Assembly (NCBI GenBank): GCA_938039915.1
Contig: CALHUA010000045.1
Location: 1-46,755, forward strand
DNA length: 46,755 nucleotides
Direction of reading: 5' to 3'
Source of the DNA: an uncultured Anderseniella sp.
Lineage (GTDB): Bacteria > Pseudomonadota > Alphaproteobacteria > Rhizobiales > Aestuariivirgaceae
The notes under the pieces were generated by a model, which was not told the origin of the DNA, searched no databases, and saw only the letters and a list, made by a program, of their open reading frames with translations. The position numbers and the translations under genes were made by a program. Positions 25,162 through 33,438 of the stretch are shown one piece after another (the stretch's first letter is position 1; each line of letters opens with the position of its first letter).

Positions 25162-25742
25162 GAGCCTTTACCGGCTTCTTTGAGGTACAAGGCCCCCGGC
25201 CTCTCTAACTCGGTCAGCAAAATTCAGGCCAGGATTTCACTTGGCGCGGCAGTCAGCCATAAATGGCTGTTTCTTGGCATTTCCCAGGTTTTCACATCGA
25301 AAAGCGGTATGCTCCGCAGGCTTGGTTTCGTGCAAGATGCAAAATCAGTCTTTGCAATATGCAAAAATTCACCGTGGCGGGTGTCCCCACCGTCTGCCAT
25401 CCCATGCGTCAGATCCGAAGCGGTCTCAGGAGCCTTTGAGGCCCTGTCCGCTTTCCAGCATCTTCAACAGGTGCATGACTTCTTTCAGTTCAGGAGAAAC
25501 ATCCTGATGCTTTTTTGCAGCTTCGGGTGCGGATTTCTCAGCAGCCATATGAAACTCTTGTTCGCCTGCGCGATTTGCGCTGTACATGTGTCCCAGCCTT
25601 TTGCTCTATCAACATGAATAGTCTAAGCCTGTGCATCCTAACGAAGACCTAAAATCCACCCGCACATTTGGTCCTCACCGGAAATCGGCGGTTCATCTAT
25701 TCGCACTTCGAGGCGGAAATGGGACACGGAGAAGACAAAAGC
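25162..25742. other. 581-base region without a confirmed gene
   Basis: This is the longest gap in the window. It holds one 40-codon candidate reading frame (25426-25548, minus). It also holds a small hairpin followed by TTTCTT (CAGCCAT-AA-ATGGCTG, 25254-25275) and a cluster of TGCA cores including the dyad TTTGCA-ATA-TGCAAA (25351-25365). Longer frames on the plus strand have protein sequence that looks random (many Cys, Ser and Arg), and I do not accept them. Promoters for the cupin gene and for the acyl-CoA synthetase must lie here. Confidence 0.5.
25426..25548 (-). CDS. Candidate 40-residue small protein
   Basis: An ATG at 25548 opens 40 codons ending in TGA. The product begins MAAEKSAPEAAKKHQ and continues as a charged amphipathic helix (DVSPELKEVMHLLKMLES). 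AAGAG lies about six bases upstream as a weak ribosome site. The amino-acid make-up (Ala, Glu, Lys, few rare residues) is that of a real small soluble protein, not of noncoding GC-rich sequence. I do not recognise a family. It stands alone between the cupin and acyl-CoA synthetase genes. Confidence 0.45.
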   Translation of the reverse strand: MAAEKSAPEAAKKHQDVSPELKEVMHLLKMLESGQGLKGS

Positions 25743-27365
25743 ATGCTTGAGCCAGCTGAAACTTACGAGCAGATGATCAGTCGTTTCAAATGGCAGATAC
25801 CGGAGCGATTCAACATCGCCCAGGCGGTTTGCACGCGCTGGGCGCTTGAGGCTCCCGACGCGCCCGCCATCATCGAGCACATGGTAGACGGCCCGGTGCG
25901 CACAACCTCGTTCTCAGAACTGGAAGCGATGTCAAACCGCTTTGCCAACCTGCTGGTAAATTCAGGTATCGGGCGCGGCGACCGGGTGGCGCTGCTATTG
26001 CCGCAGGCTCGCGAAACCGCCGCTGCCCATGTCGCCATCTACAAGATCGGCGCCATTGCCGTACCGCTGGCAATGCTGTTCGGTGTCGAGGCTGTTCAGT
26101 ACAGACTGCAGAATTCCGGTGCCAAAGCCCTGATCATGTCAACGGCCTCACGTGAAAACGTATCAGAAATTCTGCCCGGCCTGGACGCCTTGCAGGTGGT
26201 GTTCTGTATCGATGGCAAGCTGGACATCGCACCCCACATCCACGACGAAAGCAGATCGCTTCCGGCCACCTTCGAGACAGTAGACACAACGCCGGACGAT
26301 GCCGCCTTGATGATCTACACGTCCGGCACCACCGGACCTCCAAAAGGCGCACTGCACGGACACCGTGTACTGCTTGGCCACATCCCCGGCATTCAGTTTG
26401 CCCACGAGTTCTTTCCGCAACCCGGTGACCTGATGTGGACACCGTCCGACTGGGCATGGGCCGGCGGGTTGCTGAACGTACTGCTACCATCACTTTATTT
26501 CCGCGTGCCGGTGCTGGCCTACAAGTACACCAAGTTCGATCCGGCAAATGCCTGGGATCTGATGGCGTTGCACAAGGTCCGCAATGTCTTTATCCCGCCC
26601 ACCGCTCTCAAGCTGATGCGAGCCAGCACGCCCAATGATGTCGACAAGCTCACCTTGCGGACCATTTTTTCCGGCGGCGAAGCCGTTGGCAGTGCATTGC
26701 AGGAATGGGCTGAAGACAGCCTCGGCATGAAGATCAATGAAGTCTACGGGCAGACCGAATGCAACCTCGTGCTGGAAAGCTGCAACGCCATTGGCGTGGG
26801 CAAGAAAGGCGCCATCGGCAAAGCGGTGCCGGGCCACACGGTTGCCATCGTGGACGATGCCGGCAATTCCCTGCCGGACGGCGAGGCAGGCAATATCGCG
26901 GTACAGCGCCCGGACCCGGTGATGTTCCTGGAGTACTGGGGCAAGCCGGAGGCAACAAGGGACAAGTATGCCGGCGACTGGCTGTTGACCGGGGACCAGG
27001 GCTTCAGGGACGCAGACGGGTATTTTCACTTTGTCGGACGTGACGATGATGTCATCACCTCGTCCGGCTATCGCATTGGCCCGGGAGAGATCGAAGACTG
27101 CCTGTCGCGCCATCCATCGGTAAAGCTGGCTGCCGTCATCGGGGTGCCGGATCCCGTTCGCACCGAAATCGTCAAGGCGTTTGTGGTTCTCAATGATGGT
27201 TTTGAGGCCACTGACGCCATCCACACTGAAATACGCGATCATGTCCGCAATCGTCTGTCAGCGCATGAATACCCGCGCGAGATCGAGTTCCGCGACGAGT
27301 TGCCGTTGACCACCACAGGCAAGGTAATCCGCAGATTACTGCGCAATGAGCCGTCTTCAAATTGA
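25743..27365 (+). CDS. AMP-dependent acyl-CoA synthetase (medium-chain/acetyl-CoA synthetase-like)
   Basis: A 540-residue adenylate-forming ligase activating a carboxylic acid with ATP and CoA. The start at 25743 (MLEPAETYEQM) is preferred because GGAGA lies ten bases upstream and relatives begin this way; 25719 and 25668 are in-frame alternatives. The ATP loop is MIYTSGTTGPPKGALHGH. Further motifs are NEVYGQTECNLV, DWLLTGDQGFRDADGYFHFVG, SSGYRIGPGEIE, and the catalytic Lys in TTTGKVIRRLL. The tryptophan-rich MWTPSDWAWAGGLLN segment places it near the medium-chain acyl-CoA synthetase branch. Chain-length specificity is not readable. It stands alone, followed by cytochrome genes. Confidence 0.92.
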   Translation: MLEPAETYEQMISRFKWQIPERFNIAQAVCTRWALEAPDAPAIIEHMVDGPVRTTSFSELEAMSNRFANLLVNSGIGRGDRVALLLPQARETAAAHVAIYKIGAIAVPLAMLFGVEAVQYRLQNSGAKALIMSTASRENVSEILPGLDALQVVFCIDGKLDIAPHIHDESRSLPATFETVDTTPDDAALMIYTSGTTGPPKGALHGHRVLLGHIPGIQFAHEFFPQPGDLMWTPSDWAWAGGLLNVLLPSLYFRVPVLAYKYTKFDPANAWDLMALHKVRNVFIPPTALKLMRASTPNDVDKLTLRTIFSGGEAVGSALQEWAEDSLGMKINEVYGQTECNLVLESCNAIGVGKKGAIGKAVPGHTVAIVDDAGNSLPDGEAGNIAVQRPDPVMFLEYWGKPEATRDKYAGDWLLTGDQGFRDADGYFHFVGRDDDVITSSGYRIGPGEIEDCLSRHPSVKLAAVIGVPDPVRTEIVKAFVVLNDGFEATDAIHTEIRDHVRNRLSAHEYPREIEFRDELPLTTTGKVIRRLLRNEPSSN

Positions 27366-27459
27366 CGTGTTCGCCATGAATTATCCTGACAGCGGCGAAA
27401 ACAGGCTCTAATCTTGTGGTTTGCCCGTGGCACAATTTGGGAAATTCAGGAGATTGCTT

Positions 27460-27915
27460 ATGTTTTTCAGGCTCGTTTCATCATCCAGAACCGCGATCAT
27501 CGGTGCGGTAGCCGTCATCGGCGTCACAGGTGCTGCCTTTGCCGGACCAATCGAGGATCGTCAGGCCAACATGAAAAACGTCGGCAAAGCCATGGGCGCA
27601 CTCGCTGCCATTGCCAAAAAGGAAGCTCCGTTTGACGCGGCCGTTGTGAACACCAATGCAACCACGCTGGCCGAGAATGTGAAAGAAGCCAAGGCACATT
27701 TCCCCGACGGCAGCGAAACCGGTGACAAGGAAACCTGGGCAAAGGCTGAAATCTGGCAGAACAAGGCTGATTTCGACACCAAGGCCGACAAGTCCGTTGA
27801 CGCCGCCATGAAGATGGCTGCCGTAACCGACGAAGCCGACTTCGGTGCCGCACTGGGTGCACTCGGTGCCACCTGCAAGGCGTGCCACGAGGACTATCGC
27901 CGGCCGAAACAATAA
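27460..27915 (+). CDS. Class II cytochrome c (cytochrome c'/c-556 type)
   Basis: A 151-residue periplasmic haem protein. AGGAGA lies six bases before the ATG at 27460, which is preferred to a longer reading from 27421. An N-terminal signal segment ends near GAAFAGPIEDRQ. The single haem site CKACH (residues 139-143) lies close to the C-terminus, the arrangement of the four-helix-bundle class II cytochromes. The N-terminal helix RQANMKNVGKAMGALAAIAK is also typical. Such proteins carry electrons or bind NO in the periplasm. It is 22 bases upstream of a dihaem cytochrome and probably cotranscribed with it. Confidence 0.93.
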   Translation: MFFRLVSSSRTAIIGAVAVIGVTGAAFAGPIEDRQANMKNVGKAMGALAAIAKKEAPFDAAVVNTNATTLAENVKEAKAHFPDGSETGDKETWAKAEIWQNKADFDTKADKSVDAAMKMAAVTDEADFGAALGALGATCKACHEDYRRPKQ

Positions 27916-27937
27916 TTACTGAACGGTTGGTGACGGC

Positions 27938-28852
27938 ATGAAACAGATACTGGCCGCAGTTGTCATGGCAGGTGGCCTGGCCGCCGCAGCGGGTTGGGTG
28001 ATTGCTGCACCTGATCCGCTTCCTGCCTCTGCACTGAAAGCTCACACGGCCAATATCGAAAACGGCAAGCGGTTGTATACCGCAGCCGGTTGCCTGTCCT
28101 GCCACCTGCCGGCCAAGGATAACAAGCAGGCAGACATGTCGTTGCCGTCAGGCGGGCGGGTATTGAAAACACCTGCCGGGGCTTTTTATCCGCCCAATAT
28201 CACGCCAGACACGGAAACCGGCATTGGCGGCTGGACCGACATCCAGTTCATCAACGCCGTCAAACGCGGTATTTCTCCTGATGGCAGGCATTACCTGCCG
28301 GCGTTCCCCTATACGTCATACTCGAAAATGAGCGATGCCGACGTATTGGACATCAAGGCCTACTTGGATACGTTGAAACCGGTTGAGGCGGAAAACCGGG
28401 CTGCCGAATTGCCGCTCGGCCTGCCGGTTGAAACACCAATGCGCCGGGGCCTGGGCATCTGGAAAATCGCCGCAGGCTTTGATCCGGTCGAGTTCGTCAG
28501 GGATGCGTCGAAAGACGATGTCTGGAACAAGGGCGCGTATCTGGTTCAGGGTCCGGGCCATTGTGCGGAGTGCCATACACCGCGCGACTGGGCCATGGCC
28601 ATGGACACGTCGCGCTGGATGGCCGGCGGACCTCATCCCGAAGGTGACGGCAAGGTTCCATCACTACGCGATCTGAAATCGCGGGGACGCTTCAAGGACG
28701 CAGGCGATCTGGCAACAGCGCTGGAATTCGGTGAGACGCTCGGTTACGACAAGATGTCGTCCGGCGGCATGGCAGCGGTACAGACGAACATGTCGAAACT
28801 GCCTGCTGAAGATCGAACGGCGATTGCCACCTATCTCATGAGCCTGCAATAG
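27938..28852 (+). CDS. Dihaem c-type cytochrome (alcohol dehydrogenase cytochrome subunit-like)
   Basis: A 304-residue exported protein with a hydrophobic signal segment (residues 4-24). It has two class I haem sites: CLSCH at residues 52-56 and CAECH near residue 208. The pattern GGRVLKTPAGAFYPPNITPDTETGIGGW and LPAFPYTSYSKMSDADV resembles the cytochrome subunits of membrane-bound alcohol or aldehyde dehydrogenases, although those usually have three haems. It probably passes electrons from a periplasmic dehydrogenase or from the neighbouring cytochrome c' to the oxidase. No partner dehydrogenase lies in the window. Confidence 0.92.
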   Translation: MKQILAAVVMAGGLAAAAGWVIAAPDPLPASALKAHTANIENGKRLYTAAGCLSCHLPAKDNKQADMSLPSGGRVLKTPAGAFYPPNITPDTETGIGGWTDIQFINAVKRGISPDGRHYLPAFPYTSYSKMSDADVLDIKAYLDTLKPVEAENRAAELPLGLPVETPMRRGLGIWKIAAGFDPVEFVRDASKDDVWNKGAYLVQGPGHCAECHTPRDWAMAMDTSRWMAGGPHPEGDGKVPSLRDLKSRGRFKDAGDLATALEFGETLGYDKMSSGGMAAVQTNMSKLPAEDRTAIATYLMSLQ

Positions 28853-28867
28853 CGCCACGAGAACTGC

Positions 28868-29404
28868 CTAACCTGAAAATCCGCCTGCATCCAAAAACGC
28901 CTGTTCTTCGGCGGTCGTAGTGCGGCCCAGCATCTCGTTGCGATGCGGAAACCGGCCAAACTGAACGATGATATCGCGATGGGTTATGGCAAACGGCAGC
29001 GTGTCTTCAAGCCCGGACTGCCCGCAAAGCTCCACACATCTCTCCTGATCCGCCACGACTTCCGAATGCATGAACGGCATATAGTACCAGCGCTTCACCG
29101 ATGCATTACAGTCATCATCATCACCCATGGAAATCGCTTCTGCGGCAAGCGTCAGTGCCTTGGGATCAGCGGCAAACATGTCTGCGGTGCCGCGATGCAG
29201 GTTGCGGCTCATCTGGTCCAGCAGCAGGATCAGGGCAAGTCTGCCGTCACGGGTCTCGCCCCAACCGTCGAGTTCGCCTGAGGCTGCCTTGCCATGTACT
29301 GTGCCAAACGTGTCCCGCAGGCGTTCATCGAAGCCGGCATCGGCAACAAAGTAGGCCTTTTCCGGCTGCGCCAGCCAGAAATCTATGACGTCGCGCGGCG
29401 TCAT
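28868..29404 (-). CDS. DUF924 family protein
   Basis: A 178-residue soluble protein. It begins TPRDVIDFWLAQPEKAYF and carries LALILLLDQMSRNLHRGTADMFAADPKAL and YMPFMHSEVVADQERCVEL, the conserved blocks of DUF924. The C-terminal HRDIIVQFGRFPHRNEMLGR is also conserved. The fold is all-helical and TPR-like; function is unknown. The ATG overlaps the stop of the upstream membrane-protein gene by four bases (ATGA), so the two are translationally coupled. It is convergent with the dihaem cytochrome gene. Confidence 0.92.
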   Translation of the reverse strand: MTPRDVIDFWLAQPEKAYFVADAGFDERLRDTFGTVHGKAASGELDGWGETRDGRLALILLLDQMSRNLHRGTADMFAADPKALTLAAEAISMGDDDDCNASVKRWYYMPFMHSEVVADQERCVELCGQSGLEDTLPFAITHRDIIVQFGRFPHRNEMLGRTTTAEEQAFLDAGGFSG

Positions 29405-29811
29405 GCCGGCCCGCCGCCGGTAAAGGCCACATCACGGCGCGCGGAGCGGATTGAGATGGAATAGCCTGCAATGACGTCAATCAGGGAGATGGCCAACAGA
29501 GTGACAAATGGTGCCGTTCCGGCCTTCTCGACCAGCAGAAACTCCACCAGCGCCACGATGAACACAGCTGTCGACATGATGTGATCCAGAATGGTGAGAC
29601 TGCCGACGCGGGCGGCTTTCAGCACTTCGATGAACAGCAGGAACAGCGCCGTAATGATCAGCATGTCAGCCCACTGCAATGACAATGAAGCCCCCGACAT
29701 CATGTTGAAGCGCGCCGCCTCCGCCCACAACCAGCCCGGATCGGTAAATGCCATGACATTGTAGGCAACAAGCACCAGGGCAAGCATCGGAAACGCCATG
29801 AGATATCGCAT
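29401..29811 (-). CDS. Small four-helix membrane protein, unknown function
   Basis: A 136-residue protein with four hydrophobic stretches: residues 4-24, 45-64 (WADMLIITALFLLFIEVLKA), 74-94 (LDHIMSTAVFIVALVEFLLV) and 99-118. It ends in a short basic tail. I do not recognise a named family. It is coupled to the DUF924 gene by an ATGA overlap. Confidence 0.75.
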   Translation of the reverse strand: MRYLMAFPMLALVLVAYNVMAFTDPGWLWAEAARFNMMSGASLSLQWADMLIITALFLLFIEVLKAARVGSLTILDHIMSTAVFIVALVEFLLVEKAGTAPFVTLLAISLIDVIAGYSISIRSARRDVAFTGGGPA

Positions 29812-29880
29812 TGGAAAGATGTTCCCCGTGAATCAGTTTTACATGTGTCAAAAACTACCACAGGTCCGCCAAACGATTAA

Positions 29881-29910
29881 GGGCCAGTGATGCGGTTGCA
29901 TCACCAGCCC
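29881..29910 (-). terminator. Candidate intrinsic terminator downstream of rpmF
   Basis: GGGC-CA-GTGATGC, loop GGTT, GCATCAC-CA-GCCC forms an 11-pair stem with a symmetric internal CA/CA loop. On the minus strand it follows the rpmF stop by 52 bases and runs into TTAATCGTTT. On the plus strand it is followed by AGATTTTCG, so it could work in both directions. Confidence 0.5.
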
Positions 29911-29961
29911 AGATTTTCGTGTGAACAACGTGCCGATCAAGGCACGCCAAGGCCACTCAGA

Positions 29962-30147
29962 TCAGAAATCGCCCTTTGGATCGAGGATCTGACGGCCCTT
30001 GTACATGCCGGTCTTCAGGTCGATGTGGTGCGGACGGTGCAGTTCACCGGTCTGCTTGTTCTCCACATAGGTGGCTTCCGCCATCTTGTAACCGGACTGG
30101 CGCATGCCGCGTTTCGACCGCGTGGTTTTTCGCTTTGGAACAGCCAT
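29962..30147 (-). CDS. rpmF: 50S ribosomal protein L32
   Basis: A 61-residue basic protein of the large ribosomal subunit. The N-terminus [19 protein letters not shown] is the L32 signature, and the second half contains the alphaproteobacterial THxDLKTGMY-type block ([16 protein letters not shown]). It lacks the zinc-binding cysteines, as is normal for this group. It stands alone, with a candidate terminator downstream and no gene sharing its transcript. In many relatives rpmF adjoins mtgA, but here mtgA lies about 5 kb away. Confidence 0.97.
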   Translation of the reverse strand: MAVPKRKTTRSKRGMRQSGYKMAEATYVENKQTGELHRPHHIDLKTGMYKGRQILDPKGDF

Positions 30148-30340
30148 GACAAACTCCGTAAATGTGGGGCCGCGAAGAGATCTCGCCCTGCAGCCGCCTG
30201 AAAAAACGTTCCGATAAACCGGGATGGCGCGGCTTATAGCTTGTACGCGGCCAAAACACCAGAGTTGATTTACATAGTACGTTTCGTTGGACGATTCTAC
30301 GGCTTACCCTTTTTCCGTCCGCAGTTGACACCGTGGTTAC

Positions 30341-30370
30341 TGGGTCCCCCGGTCAAGCCGGGGGATGACA
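30341..30370. repeat. Copy of the dispersed GTCATCCC..GACC..GGGACCCAG-type palindromic repeat
   Basis: TCCCCCGG (30345-30352) and CCGGGGGA (30358-30365) form an eight-pair stem around TCAAG, flanked by CTGGG and TGACA. I recognise this arrangement as a short interspersed repeat that occurs in many copies in alphaproteobacterial genomes. It is the only copy in the window and lies between rpmF and the 3' end of the aldolase gene, where it may also act as a transcription stop. Confidence 0.6.
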
Positions 30371-30403
30371 TAAATTGGTGGTGCTACGGTCCGTAGCCTG
30401 CAG

Positions 30404-31177
30404 CTATTCAAGCCCGTCCTTCACCCCGGCCAGCAGGCTGGCAGCACCCCTGGTGAGCAGGGCAATGTCTGATCCGCAGGCAACGAAGGTAAAGCCGTCA
30501 TTGAGCAACTGGGCGGCGAATTTTGCATCAAACACCAGGGTGCCGACCGGGACACCCTTCGCCATCAGTTTCCTGGCCACCGGCATGACGTGCTCCCAGA
30601 CGGCCGGATGCATAGGTTGTGCCAGATGGCCCAGGTCAGCGCCGATGTCAGCGGGGCCGAAAAACACACCCGTGATGCCGTCAACCGCGGCAATTTCTTC
30701 TGCCTGATCCATCGCCTGTCTGGTTTCAAGCTGCACCAGCACGGCGGTTTCATCTTCGACCCGGTCGAAGTAATCGGTCACCCGGCCAAACGAATTGGCC
30801 CGCGTGGCACCGCTGACACCGCGGATCCCGCGGGGCGGATATCGCGTTGCCGCAACCGCTTGTTCAGCTTCGGCCACCGACTGAACCATGGGGAACAGCA
30901 ATCCCGGCGCGCCCAGGTCGAGCAGGCGTTTGACCTTCACGCTGTCATTCCAGTCAGGCCGCACAATCGCCGTTGTGGAGCTGGCTGCCAGCGCCTGCAG
31001 CTGTCCCATGACGAGCGGGATTTCATTGGGCGAATGCTCCATGTCCAGCAGCATCCAGTCATAGCCGGCCGTTGCCAGCACTTCCGCCGAATAATTGTTG
31101 CTCAAACTCGCCCACAGGCCGATCTGCTTTTTGCCTTCACGAATGGCTTGCGTGAAGGTATTGGTCCGCATTTTCAT
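30404..31177 (-). CDS. HpcH/HpaI family class II aldolase
   Basis: A 257-residue metal-dependent aldolase of the 2-keto-3-deoxy acid type. Characteristic blocks are GYDWMLLDMEHSPNE, AIVRPDWNDSVKVKRLLDLG, GLLFPMVQSVAEAEQAV, RYPPRGIRGV, a metal-binding Glu in VLVQLETRQAM, and the second metal ligand Asp in FFGPADIGADL. It cleaves or forms hydroxy-oxo acids giving pyruvate. The ATG overlaps the stop of the upstream FAD oxidoreductase by four bases (ATGA), so the two enzymes probably act in one pathway, oxidation first and retro-aldol cleavage second. The physiological substrate is unknown. Confidence 0.93.
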   Translation of the reverse strand: MKMRTNTFTQAIREGKKQIGLWASLSNNYSAEVLATAGYDWMLLDMEHSPNEIPLVMGQLQALAASSTTAIVRPDWNDSVKVKRLLDLGAPGLLFPMVQSVAEAEQAVAATRYPPRGIRGVSGATRANSFGRVTDYFDRVEDETAVLVQLETRQAMDQAEEIAAVDGITGVFFGPADIGADLGHLAQPMHPAVWEHVMPVARKLMAKGVPVGTLVFDAKFAAQLLNDGFTFVACGSDIALLTRGAASLLAGVKDGLE

Positions 31178-32388
31178 ATGACTGCTTTCTCGATAAACGC
31201 CTCATTGCGCTCGATCCGGTCGTAATTGAACGGCGACAGGTCCAGCGACTGGTACTCGCCATAGGTGATCAGTTCAGACGTGCCGCGACCCATGGCAGGT
31301 GACTGCTGGAAACCGTGGCCGGAAAATCCGTTCACGGAGATGAAGTTTTCAACCTGCGTATGGCGGCCGAGAATGGCGTTCTGGTCAAGCGTGTTGAAGG
31401 CATAGTGCCCGGCCCAGGAATTGGTCAGCTTGATGGCTTCAAACTGCGGGATCCGGTTGGCAATGGCCGGCCACGCCTTTTCCTCCCAGATGGTATGGTC
31501 TTCGACGAAATCATCATAGTCCACGGCAGGATCCTCATCCGGTGGGCACCCGGCCAGGTAATACTGCCCGTCTGTGCGCATGTGCACACCGCTCGGATCG
31601 ATGGTCAGCGGCAGATCCTGGTCGAGCGGATTTTCCGCGGCAAAAATGAATGTGTAGCGTTTGCGTGGTTCAACCGGAATTTCGATGCCGGCCATGCGCG
31701 ATGTCAGCACTGCCCGCGGGCCTGAAGCATTGACTACCGTGCCGCAGGCAATCACTTCGCCGGATTTCAGGGTGACGCTCTCAACACGGGTGCCGGCTGC
31801 ATTCCTGGTCATGGCAACGACTTCATTGGCAATATATTCAGCGCCCTTTTCGCGCGCCGACCGCTTCCACCAGTCAAACAGGGTTGCGCCGTCGAAATAC
31901 CCTTCATCAACAAGGTTGTGGTTTGCACCGACAATCCCGTCAAGATTGTAGAACGGGTAGGCAGCCGCGATTTCGTCCTGCGTCAGATGTTTGGTGCCGG
32001 CGCCACAGGCGGCCTGGATTTGCTGGTTTTCCTTCAGGATACCGGCGAACTCCTCATTGTCCGCCATGTACATGTAACCATAGCTTTGCAGCACCGGCTG
32101 CGGCACCCGCGGGTCATTGCCCATGAATTCACGGAAATTCTTGACGAACTCGGCACCGAACTGCGACACGCGCACATTGATCTCGTTGGAGAACTGCTGG
32201 CGAATGCAACTGTTCGTATGTGATGTGGAACAGAACTCGTAGGTGGGATCGCGCTCGACGACCAGAATGGAACCGCCGAAATCCGGATTATCAGCCAGCC
32301 ACCAGGAAACCGATGAGCCATACATGGCACCACCCACAATCACCACGTCATAGCTGGAGTTAACCGGCGTCTCCAAATCTTGCGTCAT
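31174..32388 (-). CDS. FAD-dependent oxidoreductase (DAO/glycine oxidase-like)
   Basis: A 404-residue flavoprotein. The start at 32388 (MTQDLETP) has GAGG at suitable spacing; a reading from 32439 adds 17 residues without support. The dinucleotide-binding motif is DVVIVGGAMYGSSVSWWLA, followed by the acidic VVERDP. STSHTNSCIRQQFS resembles the FAD-contact segment of sarcosine/dimethylglycine-type oxidases. The C-terminus has NGFSGHGFQQSPAMGRGTSEL, a conserved DAO closing motif. It probably oxidises an amine or amino acid. It is coupled to the HpcH/HpaI aldolase gene by a four-base overlap. Confidence 0.93.
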   Translation of the reverse strand: MTQDLETPVNSSYDVVIVGGAMYGSSVSWWLADNPDFGGSILVVERDPTYEFCSTSHTNSCIRQQFSNEINVRVSQFGAEFVKNFREFMGNDPRVPQPVLQSYGYMYMADNEEFAGILKENQQIQAACGAGTKHLTQDEIAAAYPFYNLDGIVGANHNLVDEGYFDGATLFDWWKRSAREKGAEYIANEVVAMTRNAAGTRVESVTLKSGEVIACGTVVNASGPRAVLTSRMAGIEIPVEPRKRYTFIFAAENPLDQDLPLTIDPSGVHMRTDGQYYLAGCPPDEDPAVDYDDFVEDHTIWEEKAWPAIANRIPQFEAIKLTNSWAGHYAFNTLDQNAILGRHTQVENFISVNGFSGHGFQQSPAMGRGTSELITYGEYQSLDLSPFNYDRIERNEAFIEKAVI

Positions 32389-32464
32389 TCCACTGCCTCG
32401 CCTGTTTATCAATAGCGACAAGGGGTCGTAAGAACCCATGAAGTTGCTATAGCACTCTGGAAAC

Positions 32465-32515
32465 GATCAGGTTCATGATTTTTGGTTGATTCAACCAAAA
32501 ATCATCCTGATCTAG
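32465..32515. repeat. CTAG-bounded palindromic repeat, copy 1
   Basis: ATGATTTTTGGTTGA (32475-32489) and its exact inverted complement (32491-32505) make a 15-pair stem with a one-base centre. GATCAGG and CCTGATC extend it outside a TTC bulge, ending in CTAG. Read on the minus strand it begins CTAGATCAGG, as copy 2 at 40159 does. It lies downstream of the SulP-USP gene pair and may end that transcript. Confidence 0.75.
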
Positions 32516-32568
32516 TGCGGGGATAATGCTGAATTTCAGATGCCATTAGCAAGTATCATTTCAGGCAG

Positions 32569-33423
32569 TTAACGGACAAGAAGAACAGGTGCACGCACAG
32601 TGCGCAGCACGGTTGTCGTGGTACTGCCGAAGATCAGGGTTCGCAACGCCGAATGACCATAGGCGCCCATCACCAGGATCGCATCACGGCGCGCTGACAT
32701 ATAGTCGCCGAGCACCTGTTGCGGCGCCCCGTTGGCAATGTGGATGATGCAGGATGGAGACCGGTCCACGACTTTCGAATAGGCCTTCACAAACCAGGAC
32801 TTGTCGGCAGTGCCTTTGGGCCCGGCTGCCACCAGATGCAACTGCATGCCGGTGAACAGTGGTGATGCAATGACGAAGTCGAGCGCTTTCAAGGCCGCGG
32901 AGCTGCCGTCAAGCGCAACAACGAGAATTTCCGGTGGCTGAATTTTGCGCGAAGCAATCAACACCGGTTTGACGCTGGCGCGAACCACACGCTCAATTCT
33001 GGACCCGATGTGAAAACTGTCGAACTCGCTGGTCGCCCCGCGCTTTCCAATCACCACAAGGTCAGCTTCCGCTTCGCGTTCGATGATCGTATCGACAACA
33101 CTGCCATGGCGGTGCAGCCGGCTGACGTCGGAAACACCACCGGCAACCAGCAACTTTTCCGCCTGCGCCAGCAATACCCGGCCATCCGAGATGGCAAGCT
33201 TGCCCTCCGCCTCGTCAATCTGCGTCAGTTCCTCCAGCAATTCACTTTTGACGCCAAGTCCGATGGCGCCGCTGAGATCCTTGCGCGCAGCCACCGCGTC
33301 CTTGCGCTGGACAACATGCAAAAGCTCGACACTGGCCGGAAGACGCGTCGCTGCCCACGCAGTCAGCTTGCACACGCTGGAGGCGTATGAGGAGGCGTCA
33401 ACACAGGCGAGAATGCGTTTCAT
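32569..33423 (-). CDS. Tandem-domain universal stress protein (UspA family)
   Basis: A 284-residue protein with two Usp domains (residues about 1-145 and 155-284). The start at 33423 (MKRILACVD) follows GGAAG. Each domain keeps the ATP-binding pattern GxxGx9GS: GKRGATSEFDSFHIGS in the first and GAYGHSALRTLIFGS in the second. It is therefore an ATP-binding rather than a degenerate Usp. It lies 15 bases downstream of the SulP transporter gene, so it is very likely cotranscribed and may sense ATP or regulate transport. Confidence 0.94.
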   Translation of the reverse strand: MKRILACVDASSYASSVCKLTAWAATRLPASVELLHVVQRKDAVAARKDLSGAIGLGVKSELLEELTQIDEAEGKLAISDGRVLLAQAEKLLVAGGVSDVSRLHRHGSVVDTIIEREAEADLVVIGKRGATSEFDSFHIGSRIERVVRASVKPVLIASRKIQPPEILVVALDGSSAALKALDFVIASPLFTGMQLHLVAAGPKGTADKSWFVKAYSKVVDRSPSCIIHIANGAPQQVLGDYMSARRDAILVMGAYGHSALRTLIFGSTTTTVLRTVRAPVLLVR

Positions 33424-33438
33424 TGTCAATCTTCCCAA

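Noticed and set aside
25351-25365. TTTGCA-ATA-TGCAAA dyad as a short-chain-acyl-CoA regulator (PccR-type) site ahead of the acyl-CoA synthetase
   Set aside because: The published motif, as I remember it, needs two TTTGCAAA boxes four bases apart. The TGCA cores here are spaced 15 and 7 bases, and the site is almost 400 bases from the gene.
25051-25617. A 188-codon plus-strand frame across the cupin/acyl-CoA synthetase gap
   Set aside because: It overlaps the cupin gene, the sequence is rich in Cys, Phe and Ser without domain-like pattern, and there is no ribosome site. I treat it as noncoding.
27428-27443. Sigma-54 promoter (TGGCAC...) before the cytochrome c' gene
   Set aside because: TGGCAC is present but the -12 GC element (TTGC) at the required spacing is absent.
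29881-29910. tRNA-like structure between the membrane-protein gene and rpmF
   Set aside because: Only one hairpin is present; there is no cloverleaf, TPsiC loop or CCA-compatible acceptor stem. It fits a terminator.
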